The notes: generated from the sequence alone by a model not told the origin. Counted from the stretch's first letter, positions 22,619-32,682 are shown. The stretch: 64,000 nt of DNA from Rubinisphaera margarita (GCF_022267515.1 NZ_JAKFGB010000019.1:176920-240919); one strand, 5' to 3'. Made by a program: numbers and translations.

Positions 22619-22727
22619 CGTTCAGTCTCAAATTGCCGCATCAGATTTTCCTGATTGAAGTTAGCATCGGCGTTGTGCAGAATCAACGCGTGCCATCTTC
22701 TCTCTTTCCCTCTGGTCACCGGTAACC

Positions 22728-24359
22728 ATGTCGACATCCGATTCGGAACGTGATCCGCTCGAAGTGCTCTTCAGCACTTACATCGAGCGCTATCGCGCTG
22801 GGGAAGCGGTCGACATCTCGTCCTTTGCCGCCGAACATCCGGGTCACGCGAGCGAAATCCGGGATCTGTTCCCCACGCTGGTTGGGCTCGAAGCCGTTCG
22901 CGACAACAGGATGTCTCAGACGCAGGAGGTCGACCGCAAGAACATTCAGAGTGGGCTTCAGCTCGGCGATTACCAGTTGCTGCGCGAGATCGGCGTCGGC
23001 GGGATGGGGATTGTCTACGAGGCGCTTCAGCTTTCCATGCAGCGAAGGGTCGCGCTCAAGGTGTTGCCTCGCGAGTTCTCACGGCAGCGGGACCGCCGCG
23101 AACGGTTCATGCAGGAAGCTCGAACGGTCGCCCGCCTGTCGTACCGGAATATCGTTCCCATTATCGACTTCGGCGAATCGGACGGACGTTGCTTCTTCGC
23201 GATGCGCCTCGTCCAGGGCGTCGGGCTCGACTGGATCGTTCAGCGACGAGAGCATGCGGGGAGTCCGATCACCGCGTCAGAAGTCCTGCGACAGTTTCGG
23301 CAACAGGGCATTCCGCTGGCCGACGACAAAGAAATGGCAGACGACGACGAAGACAGTCTCGCCTTCGAAATGAACCAGACCAGTGCGAATCGCGCCGAGG
23401 GGGAAAAGGTGGCTCCCGGCTGGGTACTACGGCAGGACTCTTGGAAACAGATTGCCCGCATCGGAGTCCAGGCAACCAAGGCCCTTCAGCACGCCCACAA
23501 TGCCGGCGTGCTGCATCGCGACATCAAACCCGGGAACCTGCTGCTCGATTACGAAGGAATCGTCTGGATCACCGACTTCGGCCTGGCCAAGTCCGAGCAC
23601 GAGCTCTCGCTGACGGGGGCCAACGACGTCGTCGGCACTTTGCGATACATCTCGCCGGAACGTTTCGATGGCCAGGTCGATCCCCGCAGCGACCTGTATG
23701 CACTTGGGTTGAGTTTGATTGAACTGTGCATCAACCGACCGGTCTTCGCCCAGTCGAACCGTCGCGAGCTGATGCGGGCGATCATGGATGGGGAGATCGT
23801 TCCCCCGCGAAAGATCAATCCTGACATCCCTGTGAATCTGGAATCGATTCTCCTCAAAACCACGGCTCGGGAACCGGCGCTGCGGTATCAGACGGCCGGC
23901 CATCTGCTCGACGATCTTCGCTCGTATGCCCGCGGGCGGGAGATCAAGACAGACCACTCGCTCCCTGCGCCCAAACGGCGAAAAAAGAAGCCCCTGCGGA
24001 AAGCCGTGGTCGTGCTGGGGGGCCTCTGCCTGCTGCAGACCATGATGCTGTTGAACTATCGAGCGATCTTTCCTCCCCGGGAACCGACCGCCACCGTGGC
24101 CCGGATGTCTGTTGATGTCCTCAATCTGCGACTGCAGAATCTCGACAGCATGTACCGACAGATCACCGGCCGGAAGATCACCGACGACCTCGGTACGGCT
24201 CCGCCCTGGCGACAGTTGAGCAGCCGCGATCGCGATCTGTTGCAGTCACTTCTCAATCTCTACCGACAACTGCGGGAAGACTCGAATATGAACAGCTTCC
24301 CGCTGCTCGTCGAAGATCTCGACCCTCGCGTCGCCTTGCTGCGATTTCTCTTGACGTGA
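22728..24359 (+). CDS. Serine/threonine protein kinase, membrane anchored
   Basis: 543 residues. The N-terminal 80 residues (SFAAEHPGHASEIRDLFPTL) are a helical module common before planctomycete kinases. The kinase domain runs from about 85 to 400: glycine loop IGVGGMGIVYEA, VALKVL lysine, catalytic HRDIKPGNLLLD, DFGLAKSE, and RYISPERFDGQVDPRSDLYAL. Between the small lobe and the catalytic loop there is an insertion of about 70 residues with a very acidic patch (DDKEMADDDEDSLAFEM). One transmembrane helix at about 427-445 follows a basic stretch (PKRRKKKPLRK) and leaves a C-terminal tail of about 95 residues outside, probably a sensor or tether. All catalytic residues are present, so it should be active. 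No substrate is evident. Confidence 0.93.
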   Translation: MSTSDSERDPLEVLFSTYIERYRAGEAVDISSFAAEHPGHASEIRDLFPTLVGLEAVRDNRMSQTQEVDRKNIQSGLQLGDYQLLREIGVGGMGIVYEALQLSMQRRVALKVLPREFSRQRDRRERFMQEARTVARLSYRNIVPIIDFGESDGRCFFAMRLVQGVGLDWIVQRREHAGSPITASEVLRQFRQQGIPLADDKEMADDDEDSLAFEMNQTSANRAEGEKVAPGWVLRQDSWKQIARIGVQATKALQHAHNAGVLHRDIKPGNLLLDYEGIVWITDFGLAKSEHELSLTGANDVVGTLRYISPERFDGQVDPRSDLYALGLSLIELCINRPVFAQSNRRELMRAIMDGEIVPPRKINPDIPVNLESILLKTTAREPALRYQTAGHLLDDLRSYARGREIKTDHSLPAPKRRKKKPLRKAVVVLGGLCLLQTMMLLNYRAIFPPREPTATVARMSVDVLNLRLQNLDSMYRQITGRKITDDLGTAPPWRQLSSRDRDLLQSLLNLYRQLREDSNMNSFPLLVEDLDPRVALLRFLLT

Positions 24360-24521
24360 CCCTTTGCCTCGCTGGCATGCTGTTTGCTTCCTATCCCTCC
24401 CTGTGAATTCTACCGTCCGTGATCGGAGCCTCCTCGGCTTCGGCCGGGCGTTCATCGCGCAGTTCGGGAGATGGTCTGTCATGGGCCCGACTGCAGGAAG
24501 CTGACAGCAGGAGAGCAAACA

Positions 24522-25073
24522 ATGGCTGAACTCAATGGAAAGACGATCGCATTTCTGGCAACAGATGGTTTTGAGCAGGTCGAACTGACAGAGCCTTGGG
24601 ACGCTCTGAAGAAAGCCGGCGCCAAAGTCGAGCTGATCTCCCTGGAGAAAGGTCAGATTCAGGGCATGAACCATGACGACAAGGCCGACATGTTCGATGT
24701 CGACAAGACCGTTGATGAAGTTTCGAGCTCGGATTACGACGGACTCGTGCTCCCCGGCGGGGTGGCCAATCCTGATAAACTCCGAGTGAACGAGAAGGCC
24801 GTCGACTTCGTGCGGTCGTTCTTCGTGGAATCAAAACCGGTGGCCGCCATCTGTCATGGTCCGTGGACACTGGCCGAAGCCGATGTCCTTAAAGATCGAA
24901 CGGTGACCTCGTATCCGAGTATCAAGACTGACCTGATCAATGCCGGTGCCACCTGGGTCGACGAAGAAGTTCATTGCGACAACGGCCTGGTCACCAGCCG
25001 CAATCCCGATGACCTGCCCGCCTTCTGCAGCAAGGCCGTCGAGGAGTTCGCGGAAGGTGTCCACGCAGGGTAA
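24522..25073 (+). CDS. DJ-1/PfpI family protein (class I glutamine amidotransferase-like)
   Basis: 183 residues from ATG 24522, with AGGAG ten bases upstream. The family nucleophile Cys111 lies in AAICHGPWTL at the nucleophile elbow, and Glu18 is in the DGFEQVEL motif that tunes the cysteine. The oxyanion GG is in LVLPGGVANPDKLR. It closely matches the YhbO/YraA/PfpI group (general stress protein 18). Members have been assigned protease, chaperone or deglycase activity, with the last disputed, so a stress-protective role is the safest statement. It lies between the kinase and a convergent phosphatase gene. Confidence 0.92.
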   Translation: MAELNGKTIAFLATDGFEQVELTEPWDALKKAGAKVELISLEKGQIQGMNHDDKADMFDVDKTVDEVSSSDYDGLVLPGGVANPDKLRVNEKAVDFVRSFFVESKPVAAICHGPWTLAEADVLKDRTVTSYPSIKTDLINAGATWVDEEVHCDNGLVTSRNPDDLPAFCSKAVEEFAEGVHAG

Positions 25074-25170
25074 TCGACGCCCATCGTGCAATTCGGCGAT
25101 GCCCTTCCGGGGCGCCGCCGATCTACCCACGGCGAGGTTGGCTCCCGGTGTGTCTATTCTCACCGGGTGT

Positions 25171-26445
25171 CTATCTCACCGTGGCGACGACCAGCGTCCG
25201 GTCGTCTGTCGGCGGGTTTCCGCCCGTGTAGTCTTCAACGGCGTCGACAATACTCTGCAGAATATTGTTGGCGTCGGAACGGCAGGAGTGATGGAGCAGG
25301 GTATCCAGTCGTGATGTTCCGAAGAGTTCGCCGGCGAGGTTCATCGCTTCGGTAATCCCATCGGTGTAAAGAACGAGCCGATCTCCCGTTGCCAGTTGGA
25401 GTTCGGCATGATCGAAGGTGGCCATTTCACTGACCCCGAGAGGCAGTCCCCCGGCGTGATCCAGAATCTCTACCCGCTGTTGAGAGCATCGCCACAATCG
25501 CGGCGCATTGTGCCCGGCCGAGGCGTACTTCAGCGTTTGCTTCTCGGGGTTGTAGATGCCATAGAACGCCGTCACGAAAGCTTCAATATCAGCCGTGTAC
25601 CGGCGGCACAAATGCTGATTGACGAAATCGAGCAGATCAGCCGGTTCGAGTGTTTCATTCGGATACAGGTGAGCGATCGAATGCGTGATCGCCATCATTA
25701 CGGCAGCAGGCGTGCCATGCCCGCTGACATCGGCTATCAGAAAACCCCAGCTGCCATCCTGCAGCGGAAAGAAATCGTAGTAATCTCCGCCGGCTCGATG
25801 CGAAGTCCGGTAATAAGCCGCGAGATCGAGTCCCTGAACTTTCGGCATCTCTCGCGGCAACAACGCCCGCTGGATATTGGAAACGACTTTGAGCTCCCGG
25901 TCGATTGTTTCATAGGCCGAGCGAATCTCTTCCCGCAGCACCAGATTGTGGGTCGCCCGGCCGAACAGATTCGCCATCCAGAACGTATCGGGGAATCGCT
26001 CCCGATCGAAACCGCCCGGCTTCGCCTGCGTCGAGATCACCATGTTGAGTGCTTCGCCATCGTCGAGCATCGGAATCGCCATCAGCGAGCGTTGCCCCGC
26101 CAGATACTCGGCCGCCGGATCATCCGGGGCAAGCTGAAGATCATCAATGATGTGCGGGCGGTTCGAGTAGAGCAGCTCGGCCAGCAGGCCGCCACGGAGC
26201 AGGGGGAGGCGGTCCTTTTGCTTCCACGGGTTCACTTCATCGGCCCATTCGCTGTATCGGGTAATGCGGAACTCCGGACTGGCCAGTTCCCGCCGGCTCA
26301 AGGAGATGCGTCGCGACACCGGGAACAGCTTGGAGATTCTCGCTCCGTACGCCCGCACCATCGCCTGTGCTTCCTTCTGTCGACTCATTTCGTGCATCAG
26401 GGCGTAGACTTCTTCGAGTCGTTCTTCCCAGGTCGCATTTGTCAT
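25171..26445 (-). CDS. PP2C-type (SpoIIE/RsbU) protein phosphatase with N-terminal GAF-like domain
   Basis: 424 residues from ATG 26445. The N-terminal 200 residues include a helical start and a GAF-like region ([40 protein letters not shown]). The C-terminal half is a SpoIIE phosphatase: [34 protein letters not shown] and [11 protein letters not shown] supply the metal-binding aspartates. A linker [20 protein letters not shown] matches the usual segment before RsbU domains. Such enzymes dephosphorylate anti-anti-sigma factors (STAS) in partner-switching pathways. No STAS or anti-sigma kinase gene is adjacent. The open frame upstream to 26559 is unlike the family. Confidence 0.92.
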   Translation of the reverse strand: MTNATWEERLEEVYALMHEMSRQKEAQAMVRAYGARISKLFPVSRRISLSRRELASPEFRITRYSEWADEVNPWKQKDRLPLLRGGLLAELLYSNRPHIIDDLQLAPDDPAAEYLAGQRSLMAIPMLDDGEALNMVISTQAKPGGFDRERFPDTFWMANLFGRATHNLVLREEIRSAYETIDRELKVVSNIQRALLPREMPKVQGLDLAAYYRTSHRAGGDYYDFFPLQDGSWGFLIADVSGHGTPAAVMMAITHSIAHLYPNETLEPADLLDFVNQHLCRRYTADIEAFVTAFYGIYNPEKQTLKYASAGHNAPRLWRCSQQRVEILDHAGGLPLGVSEMATFDHAELQLATGDRLVLYTDGITEAMNLAGELFGTSRLDTLLHHSCRSDANNILQSIVDAVEDYTGGNPPTDDRTLVVATVR

Positions 26446-26588
26446 GGCAGGAATCTCACTGACGGAGCAGATTGGATACAGACATCTTCGGCTCACCCGC
26501 GACTTCGAGGCCTTCGCGAGAAAGATGGGCACGGTTCGCGATATACTGGACGAACACATCCTCAGCTGTTCGGAGTCGGAACGGTCTT

Positions 26589-28238
26589 ATGATACAGGAG
26601 CTGCTGAAGAAAACGAGATTCCAGACGCGACAGGTGGCCCGTTTCGCGTCCCGCTACCAGCGGGCGGCTCGATACGGACTCGATCTGGTGCTCTGGTCGC
26701 GTCTGCTCAGCAAGCGTCGAGCCCCGATTCCGATCGATCTGCCGCTGGGACTGCTGGCCGAAAAAAATGTGTTCGTCGATGCCCCGACTCTCTTCGTCGC
26801 CGACGCCGCCAATCAGTGGACACACTGGGACGAGGGCTTTCGCGGCGTCAACGCGAGCCTCTTCCTGAACCTGCAGAAGCCGGATGTCATCTCCGAGATC
26901 CGTTACGCTCACCCGGCTCCCAGCTTCAACGGGATCTATCTCTGGGACTCCGCCTTCATTGCTCAGATCTGGAAATACTGGGACCAGCAGGTTGCCTTCG
27001 ATGTGAATCGAGCTGTGCTCGCTCAGCAGAAAGACGGGCGGCTGCCTCATGTGGTCGCCTCGTTTACCGAATCGATTTTCACCCAGCCCCCAGTGATGGG
27101 CTGGTCGATGGAACAGCTCCTTCATCTTGCCGCCGATCTGCCCGAAGATCAGTACGTTGACCATATCTATGAGCCTCTGGTTCGCTATCACGAATGGCTT
27201 TACGCCCATCGCTGCCACGAGAACGGCTTGTTCTTCTGGGCACATCCCTACGAATCCGGCATCGATAACTCGCCGCGATTCAGCTCGCGGGATGAATCGG
27301 TCTTCGCCGATACGCGGCAGATGGTCTCGCCCGATTTCTCGGCCTATGTCGTTCTGCAGAGTGAAGCACTGGCGACGATGGCCGATCGACTCGGCCTGCA
27401 GACGGAAGCCGATCAGTTTCGCGATCAGCGCGACTCGCTCCGCGAAGTGATGAATCGATTGCTCTGGGATGAAGCCGACGGCTTCTACTACGACCTCGAT
27501 CTGAAGACCGACTCGTTCATTCGCAGCACGACCATCGCGGGTCTACTCCCGTTGTGGGCCGGAGTGCCGGATTCGTCTCAGGCAAAACGGCTGCGACAAC
27601 GAATCATGGATCCGGAGCAATTCAACACGCTGATCCCGTTGCCCTCTGTGGCGCGAAACGATGAGAACTTCGCCAAGGACATGTGGTGCGGCCCGGTCTG
27701 GATTAACACCGCGTACGCCGTCATCTGTGGCTTGAGGCGGTATGGATTCGATGCCGAGGCGGCTGATCTGAGTTTTCGGCTCTGTGATGGTGTCTATCGA
27801 ACTTACGACAATTTGAAGAAGCTTTACGAGTTTTACGATCCCGACCGAAACGATCTCAAAGAGCTGCAGCGGAAGCAGGGGAATCGCTTCAAATACATCA
27901 CGCTCGGCTCGAAACCGGTGACGGAGTTCGTCGGCTGGACCGGACTGGTAAATACCCTCGTGATCGAACAGTTGATGGGGCTTAGCTTCGAGCACGGCGA
28001 GCTGTCGCTGTCGCCGAACTTCCCGCCCAACGCCGCGAACGCCAGCTATCATCTGAAACTTCCACAGCTGCATACCGCGATTTCAGTCGACGTCGGCGAG
28101 AACGGGGCAACCCGCTGTGCCGTTCGACAAAAGACCGCCCCTGCCTACTTTGAGCTCGCCGCCGGCGAGACATGGCAGGCCTCCGGAGAAAGAATCATTC
28201 CCAGGTCCGACAATCGGGAACAGAAAGTCCATCCATGA
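26589..28238 (+). CDS. GH63/trehalase-like (six-hairpin) glycoside hydrolase
   Basis: 549 residues from ATG 26589 with GGAAC/GGAG elements upstream. The fold signature of clan GH-G enzymes is present: [20 protein letters not shown] carries the catalytic aspartate region, [20 protein letters not shown] the substrate-binding tryptophan region, and [20 protein letters not shown] the C-terminal conserved block. Its relatives include mannosylglycerate/glucosylglycerate hydrolases and trehalases. No signal peptide, so it acts in the cytoplasm. Its stop codon overlaps the start of a GT4 glycosyltransferase (ATGA), so the two proteins are probably made together and act on one sugar compound. A compatible solute is one possibility; the actual substrate is not shown. 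Confidence 0.85.
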   Translation: MIQELLKKTRFQTRQVARFASRYQRAARYGLDLVLWSRLLSKRRAPIPIDLPLGLLAEKNVFVDAPTLFVADAANQWTHWDEGFRGVNASLFLNLQKPDVISEIRYAHPAPSFNGIYLWDSAFIAQIWKYWDQQVAFDVNRAVLAQQKDGRLPHVVASFTESIFTQPPVMGWSMEQLLHLAADLPEDQYVDHIYEPLVRYHEWLYAHRCHENGLFFWAHPYESGIDNSPRFSSRDESVFADTRQMVSPDFSAYVVLQSEALATMADRLGLQTEADQFRDQRDSLREVMNRLLWDEADGFYYDLDLKTDSFIRSTTIAGLLPLWAGVPDSSQAKRLRQRIMDPEQFNTLIPLPSVARNDENFAKDMWCGPVWINTAYAVICGLRRYGFDAEAADLSFRLCDGVYRTYDNLKKLYEFYDPDRNDLKELQRKQGNRFKYITLGSKPVTEFVGWTGLVNTLVIEQLMGLSFEHGELSLSPNFPPNAANASYHLKLPQLHTAISVDVGENGATRCAVRQKTAPAYFELAAGETWQASGERIIPRSDNREQKVHP

Positions 28239-29452
28239 AATTCTGCGATATCACAATCTCCTACAACGAAAAGAGCGGCGGCATTCGCACCTATGTCGAT
28301 GAGAAACGCCGGTATCTCCTTGAGAACACCAATCACGAGCACGTGCTCATCGTGCCGGATGATCACGATCACTACGAACACCATGAAGCCGGCAGCATCT
28401 ATTATGTCGCGAGTCCGCTCATTCCCGGTCACGCACCTTATCGTTCGTTCTGGCGGCCCGGTCCGATCGCGAAGATCTTCGAAGAAGTCCAGCCCGATGT
28501 GATTGAACTCGGCAGCTTCTATGTCAGCCCCTGGCCGACGTTCCGCTTTCGGGATCATCAGCGGAAGCTCGGCAAGAACATCTGCGTCGGCGGCTACTTT
28601 CACACCGACGTCGCCCGCGTTCTGGTTTCGGGGCCGCTGGAGCATTCGGTTTCTTCGGTAGTGGGCGACTGGAGTCCATTGCTGGCAAAGATCGGCTATG
28701 AGTTCACACATGCACTCGCGTCCGGCGTCGAGAGTTACATCCGTTCGGTCTTTGAACACTGCGACGCTCGCTTCGCGGCCTCCCAGCAGCAGGCCGAGCG
28801 GCTCGAAGAGTATGGCGTCGATCACGTTGAGGTTGTGCCACTCGGCGTCGATCTCGAGCAGTTCCGACCCGACCGCAGAAGCCAGAAAGTCCGCGATCGA
28901 TTTCAGGCGGGACCGGACGATGTGATTCTGATTTACGGTGGCCGTCTCAATGAGGAGAAGGACGCCCTGCTGCTGCTCAAGGCGTATCAGTCGCTCCCGA
29001 ATGACTCGAAGACCCATCTGGTCATCCTCGGCGAAGGGCCGTTGCGGGAGGATCTCGAAGAAGGGAGTCAGGATCTGCCCCGGGTGCATCTGCTCGATTA
29101 CGAGTCTGACACCGAACGTTACGCAGCGTTGCTGGCCTCAGCGGATATCTATGTGACTGCCGGACCCTATGAAACGTTCGGGCTGTCAGTCGCCGAAGCT
29201 CAGGCTGCCGGCCTGCCGGTTGTCGGAGTCAACTCGGGGGCTTTGACGGAGCGGGTCCACGATGAAATCGGCCGACTCGTGAAGCCTCATGATGCGAAAG
29301 CGTTTGCCCAGGCGATTGTCGAGGTGAGCGAACAGCGAGAAGCCATGAGCGAACGGGCACATCAGTACGCGCAAGCCAACTACAGCTGGCAGAAAACGTT
29401 CGACCAGCTCATCGGCATCTACGAATCGAAATTCCCCGCCCGCAAATATTGA
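28235..29452 (+). CDS. Family 4 glycosyltransferase
   Basis: 405 residues. The start ATG overlaps the stop of the preceding hydrolase (ATGA), which fixes it well. It is a GT-B fold retaining enzyme: N-terminal acceptor domain ([20 protein letters not shown]), then the nucleotide-sugar domain with [20 protein letters not shown], and the EX7E motif as [19 protein letters not shown], ending in [16 protein letters not shown]. No membrane segment. Coupling to the GH63-like hydrolase suggests that one makes and the other breaks or trims the same glycoside. The donor sugar cannot be deduced. Confidence 0.9.
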   Translation: MKFCDITISYNEKSGGIRTYVDEKRRYLLENTNHEHVLIVPDDHDHYEHHEAGSIYYVASPLIPGHAPYRSFWRPGPIAKIFEEVQPDVIELGSFYVSPWPTFRFRDHQRKLGKNICVGGYFHTDVARVLVSGPLEHSVSSVVGDWSPLLAKIGYEFTHALASGVESYIRSVFEHCDARFAASQQQAERLEEYGVDHVEVVPLGVDLEQFRPDRRSQKVRDRFQAGPDDVILIYGGRLNEEKDALLLLKAYQSLPNDSKTHLVILGEGPLREDLEEGSQDLPRVHLLDYESDTERYAALLASADIYVTAGPYETFGLSVAEAQAAGLPVVGVNSGALTERVHDEIGRLVKPHDAKAFAQAIVEVSEQREAMSERAHQYAQANYSWQKTFDQLIGIYESKFPARKY

Positions 29453-29510
29453 GGATGGACGCAGGCTGGAAAAGACGCAGCCGTATTCCATACGCATCAC
29501 GTTTAGATCG

Positions 29511-29525
29511 GACGGGTGGCCCGTC
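29511..29525 (+). repeat. Extragenic palindromic repeat, class E, copy 1
   Basis: GACGGGTGGCCCGTC, with 6-base arms GACGGG/CCCGTC. It is repeated in reverse complement at 29657-29671, and the match extends to 17 bases. Confidence 0.7.
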
Positions 29526-29625
29526 CGCCTCTGCGGTCGGGTCGCGCCCGCGACAAGAGGCTGCGCCATCCGCGTCTTGTCTGGTGAAATCAGACGGTCT
29601 CGAAGAAATCTCATCCATGGCGCGT

Positions 29626-29644
29626 CCTCTTGTGACTTCGTCAC
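29626..29644 (+). repeat. Class F 19-mer repeat, copy 1
   Basis: CCTCTTGTGACTTCGTCAC. Copies with one mismatch occur at 41974-41992 (plus) and 52608-52626 (minus). In this copy it is immediately followed by a hairpin-forming class E unit. Confidence 0.75.
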
Positions 29645-29656
29645 CCGCCCGTGACG

Positions 29657-29671
29657 GACGGGCCACCCGTC
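29657..29671 (-). repeat. Extragenic palindromic repeat, class E, copy 2
   Basis: Reverse complement of the unit at 29511-29525. Confidence 0.7.
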
Positions 29672-29783
29672 GTATCTCAACCTGGCGCCGATGAGATAGA
29701 CGCAGCGTATCCCGGCAAATGGACGTTCGTCGCAGAACCGACAAGATCTATCAGAAGCGAAGCCCCGGTTGATTCAACCGCGC

Positions 29784-31220
29784 CTACCCGCCCATCCAGC
29801 GAACGAGTGGCGACATCGGCAACTCGGGCGCGAGCAGCGGCTCCTTCACGGTGATCCCCGCGTCTTCGAGAATCGCCTCGGCTGCCAGAAAACCGCTGCG
29901 GACGGCTCCTTCCATCGTGGCTGGCCAGCCGGTGCGGGTCCAGTCGCCGGCGAGGTAGAAGTTCGGAATCGATGTCCGCTGTGGCGGGCGAAGTTCATCG
30001 ATGCCGGGAATCACCGAGAAGACGGCTCGGTGCTCGGTAATCGCCCGTGAGTGCAGCAGCTCGGCTGACTTCGCTTTCGGCCAGATCTCTTCGATTTCCC
30101 GGCGGACCGCAGTTACGAGTTCCTCCTGGTTCATCGGCGTCTGGCCATCGGGTTTGATTCGCAATGGAGCCGAGTTGCTGATCACAATTTGATACGCGTA
30201 TCGTCCCGGCATGCTGTTCGTTTCCAGAATCGCCGTCCGGTTGAACATCCACTGGCTGAGCCGATCGACCAGCACCGCGTGCCGCAGTTCGGTGATCGGG
30301 CGGTCGTACCAGAGATGCACACTGGTGATTGCGGCGGCTTCGATTTCATCGGCTCGGGAAAGAAGAGGAGCGCTTTTCAAAGGATCGGGCAGCACGTTCG
30401 AGACACGATCAAAGGGCACGGCACAAAGCCAGGCGTCGCCTGTCACGGCTGTCTGATCGGCCAGTTTCGCGGCGGAGATACGAACCGCATTGTTTGCGTC
30501 TCGTTCACACTCGAATTCGCGCACGGAGGCTCGCAGCCGAACTTCCGTGCCATGGTCAGTCAGCCATCTCGCAAGGGCGTGATCGTAGAACTCGCCGAGC
30601 GGTCGTGTGAGCAGCTGAACTTTCCAGCCGTCCCGGTTGGCGAGGAATCCCTGCACGAAGACCTGCCGGGCGTAACTGTACTCCACTCGAGTAACATCTT
30701 CGCTGAGCGCGCTGACGATGACCACGTTCCAGAACCGGTCCATCAACAGCTGCGACTGCTTCTGCTCCCGCAGAAAGTCGATGAACAGCCGCGGCTCCTG
30801 CGGGGCAGTTCGCAACATGGCTCGCAGAGCCCGGCCGAGCGAGAGCTTATCTTTGAACGGCAGATAGCTAAGCCGCGCGAAGCTTCCCGCCAGATGAGCG
30901 GGGGCGGGCAGGGGACCGTTGCGGAAGCGGTTGATCCGCCCATCGCGACCGATGAACTGCAGCTGCTGTTCGGTCCGCAGCCAGTCGCGTGTGTCGGTCC
31001 ATTCGCACAGCCGCTGAAAGTTGACGCAGCACCCCATGTTGACGTGCTGGCAATTGTCGATCGCCTCGCCGGTCGTCTTGTCGATAATCGACGTCGCCCG
31101 TCCACCGAGGCGGGGACGCGATTCGAGCAGTGTGACGCGAACCCCGTGCCGCGTTAAGGCCACCGCAGCCGCCAGCCCGGCCAGTCCTCCTCCGGCGATG
31201 ACAACGTGCGGCTGAGACAT
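29784..31220 (-). CDS. hpnE: Hydroxysqualene dehydroxylase HpnE (FAD-dependent)
   Basis: 478 residues from ATG 31220; the frame is open to a TTG 18 bases earlier. The N-terminal FAD-binding motif is HVVIAGGGLAGLAAAVALTR followed by LLESRPRLGGRATS. The HpnE-specific stretch DNCQHVNMGCCVNFQRLCEW and the C-terminal FYLAGDWTRTGWPATMEGAV support assignment to the squalene-associated desaturase-like group. HpnE reduces hydroxysqualene to squalene, with HpnC and HpnD before it, giving precursor for hopanoids or carotenoids. HpnC and HpnD are not in the window. It is the last gene of a run of minus-strand genes that begins with an ExbB-like protein, 32 bases after the previous stop codon. Confidence 0.88.
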   Translation of the reverse strand: MSQPHVVIAGGGLAGLAAAVALTRHGVRVTLLESRPRLGGRATSIIDKTTGEAIDNCQHVNMGCCVNFQRLCEWTDTRDWLRTEQQLQFIGRDGRINRFRNGPLPAPAHLAGSFARLSYLPFKDKLSLGRALRAMLRTAPQEPRLFIDFLREQKQSQLLMDRFWNVVIVSALSEDVTRVEYSYARQVFVQGFLANRDGWKVQLLTRPLGEFYDHALARWLTDHGTEVRLRASVREFECERDANNAVRISAAKLADQTAVTGDAWLCAVPFDRVSNVLPDPLKSAPLLSRADEIEAAAITSVHLWYDRPITELRHAVLVDRLSQWMFNRTAILETNSMPGRYAYQIVISNSAPLRIKPDGQTPMNQEELVTAVRREIEEIWPKAKSAELLHSRAITEHRAVFSVIPGIDELRPPQRTSIPNFYLAGDWTRTGWPATMEGAVRSGFLAAEAILEDAGITVKEPLLAPELPMSPLVRWMGG

Positions 31221-31252
31221 TCCGTGTTTCTTGGTCAATCCGTCGGGCAGAT

Positions 31253-31765
31253 CTACTTCAGGTCGATAACTCGCTGTTCGAAGAGGATGGCGTTATCGGA
31301 GAGGCCGGTTTCTTTCAGTGCTTTGATCAACTCGTTTTCCGCGGAGGGCAATGCCGAACCGGCATGGAAGATCCGGGCCCGCAACCCCTGGGAATTCCCG
31401 GTCGTTTCTTTCGCCCTGGCGAGAACCTCCTCCAGCGTGATTGGTTCCACGATTTCCGGAGTGGTGTCGTTCGTGGCCCAGACGTATCCCTTCCCGACCA
31501 CGACGATGGTGATCACTTCCGAAATGTCGGGGTAAGACTTCTCGCTCTCTGGAGGCGTCGGCAGCATGGACGCCTGCGGAGTGGACGTCGCCACCGCATC
31601 GCGCATCGCCTGTTCCGACTGATCCGGAGACCCGTTGTCCAATGGCCCGGGGCCGCCGCCCGTGCCGAAGTCGAGCCCGAACTGGCTCAGCATGAACGCC
31701 AGAATCCCTGTGACGACCACCCCGCCGGTCACGGCAACTCTGCGACCTGTTTTTCCCATCATCAT
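31253..31765 (-). CDS. Membrane-anchored protein with ExbD-like C-terminal domain
   Basis: 170 residues. One N-terminal transmembrane helix (about 11-29, VTGGVVVTGILAFMLSQFG), a Gly/Pro-rich linker, then an alpha/beta domain of about 90 residues (ISEVITIVVVGKGYVWATND, ENELIKALKETGLSDNAIL). The domain's size and pattern resemble the periplasmic half of ExbD/TolR proteins. The transmembrane aspartate of true ExbD is absent. GAGGTG lies just upstream, and three consecutive ATGs make the exact start uncertain by one or two codons. It follows the ExbB/ExbD-like pair with a 56-base gap and precedes hpnE, so it is likely in the same operon. Confidence 0.65.
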   Translation of the reverse strand: MMMGKTGRRVAVTGGVVVTGILAFMLSQFGLDFGTGGGPGPLDNGSPDQSEQAMRDAVATSTPQASMLPTPPESEKSYPDISEVITIVVVGKGYVWATNDTTPEIVEPITLEEVLARAKETTGNSQGLRARIFHAGSALPSAENELIKALKETGLSDNAILFEQRVIDLK

Positions 31766-31821
31766 GACGCACCTCGTCTGTTTCTGTTCGATCGGCTCAG
31801 CGAGTTGGTCCGCTTATCCGC

Positions 31822-32682
31822 TCAGGGTTGACTCTCGTTCTTCTCCGGCAAGTATCCCACCACAGCATACTCGAATCGTGTTCGCCCGTCGGCATCAGCT
31901 CGCATCCGGTCGGTCACTTGAGGCAAAGCTGTCAGCACATTCTGCCGGGTTGCAGCCGGGACTTCTCCGTAGCTCACGAGCATCACAACCAGTCCCTTCG
32001 CCTGTGGCAGCGACTTATAAAGATTGAAAAGCTGCTGCTGGAAGTCGTCGCTGGACGTTGGTCTCAGGGAGTACTCTTCCTCGCCGATCTGAATCTCGAC
32101 CACTTCCTGAGGCGTGATATGAATGTTCCAGATGTCGCAGCGTTTGCGGATCTCTTCATAGGCGAGCAGGAAGGTCGCCAGGTCGCGCGGCTCGGAGTCT
32201 TCGATCTCGCTGGCGAGTTCTTCCACGTTCTGCGGCGAGACCGGTTGCGGCATCACCCCGGCTGCGGCGAGCGCTTCGAGCAAATTTCTGATCTCTTCCG
32301 AAGACGCGGCGTAGGCGCGCTGCAGAGCGGATACGATGCGATCCCGCTGGCGACTCACATCGTCCAGTCGCTGATTGAGTTCCTGCCGTTCGGCGGACGA
32401 TTCCGCGCGTTGTTTTTCGAGAGCCGTCTCACTGCTGGCCAGATCGGTCTCGGCCTGGAAGCGATGCTGCTGGACCAGCTCAAGAACCTGATTGGTCTCC
32501 GCCAGTTCCGCCTGAGTCTGTCGCAGCTGGTATTCCAGAGCCACGGCCCGGTCATCCCGCTGCGATGTGACGGCCTTCGTCTGCTGCTCCATCTCCAGAT
32601 ACTGAGCGAAGATCACGATCAGTAACAGATCGAGCAGAGGGGTCAACTGAAGTGACAGGCGTCGAGCTCCCATCCCGGTCAC
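31822..32682 (-). CDS. ExbD/TolR-like protein with long coiled-coil insertion
   Basis: 286 residues. The N-terminal helix LTPLLDLLLIVIFAQYLEM carries the aspartate that conducts protons in ExbD/TolR. From about residue 30 to 130 the sequence is a coiled coil rich in Q, E and R (QLRQTQAELAETNQVLELV). The C-terminal 120 residues contain a strand-rich domain (IHITPQEVVEIQIGEEEYSL, KGLVVMLVSYGEVPAATRQN). Normal ExbD is about 140 residues, so the coiled coil is an addition. The GTG start at 32682 overlaps the ExbB-like stop by four bases (GTGA); ATG 32673 is an alternative. It would form the stator partner of the ExbB-like channel. Confidence 0.78.
   Translation of the reverse strand: MTGMGARRLSLQLTPLLDLLLIVIFAQYLEMEQQTKAVTSQRDDRAVALEYQLRQTQAELAETNQVLELVQQHRFQAETDLASSETALEKQRAESSAERQELNQRLDDVSRQRDRIVSALQRAYAASSEEIRNLLEALAAAGVMPQPVSPQNVEELASEIEDSEPRDLATFLLAYEEIRKRCDIWNIHITPQEVVEIQIGEEEYSLRPTSSDDFQQQLFNLYKSLPQAKGLVVMLVSYGEVPAATRQNVLTALPQVTDRMRADADGRTRFEYAVVGYLPEKNESQP

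Larger units (their letters stand above)
29453..29783. other. Intergenic region with inverted extragenic repeats
   Basis: About 330 bases between the glycosyltransferase and hpnE genes (convergent). It holds two inverted copies of a 15-base palindromic unit and the class F 19-mer, listed separately. No ORF of protein-like composition is seen. Confidence 0.6.
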
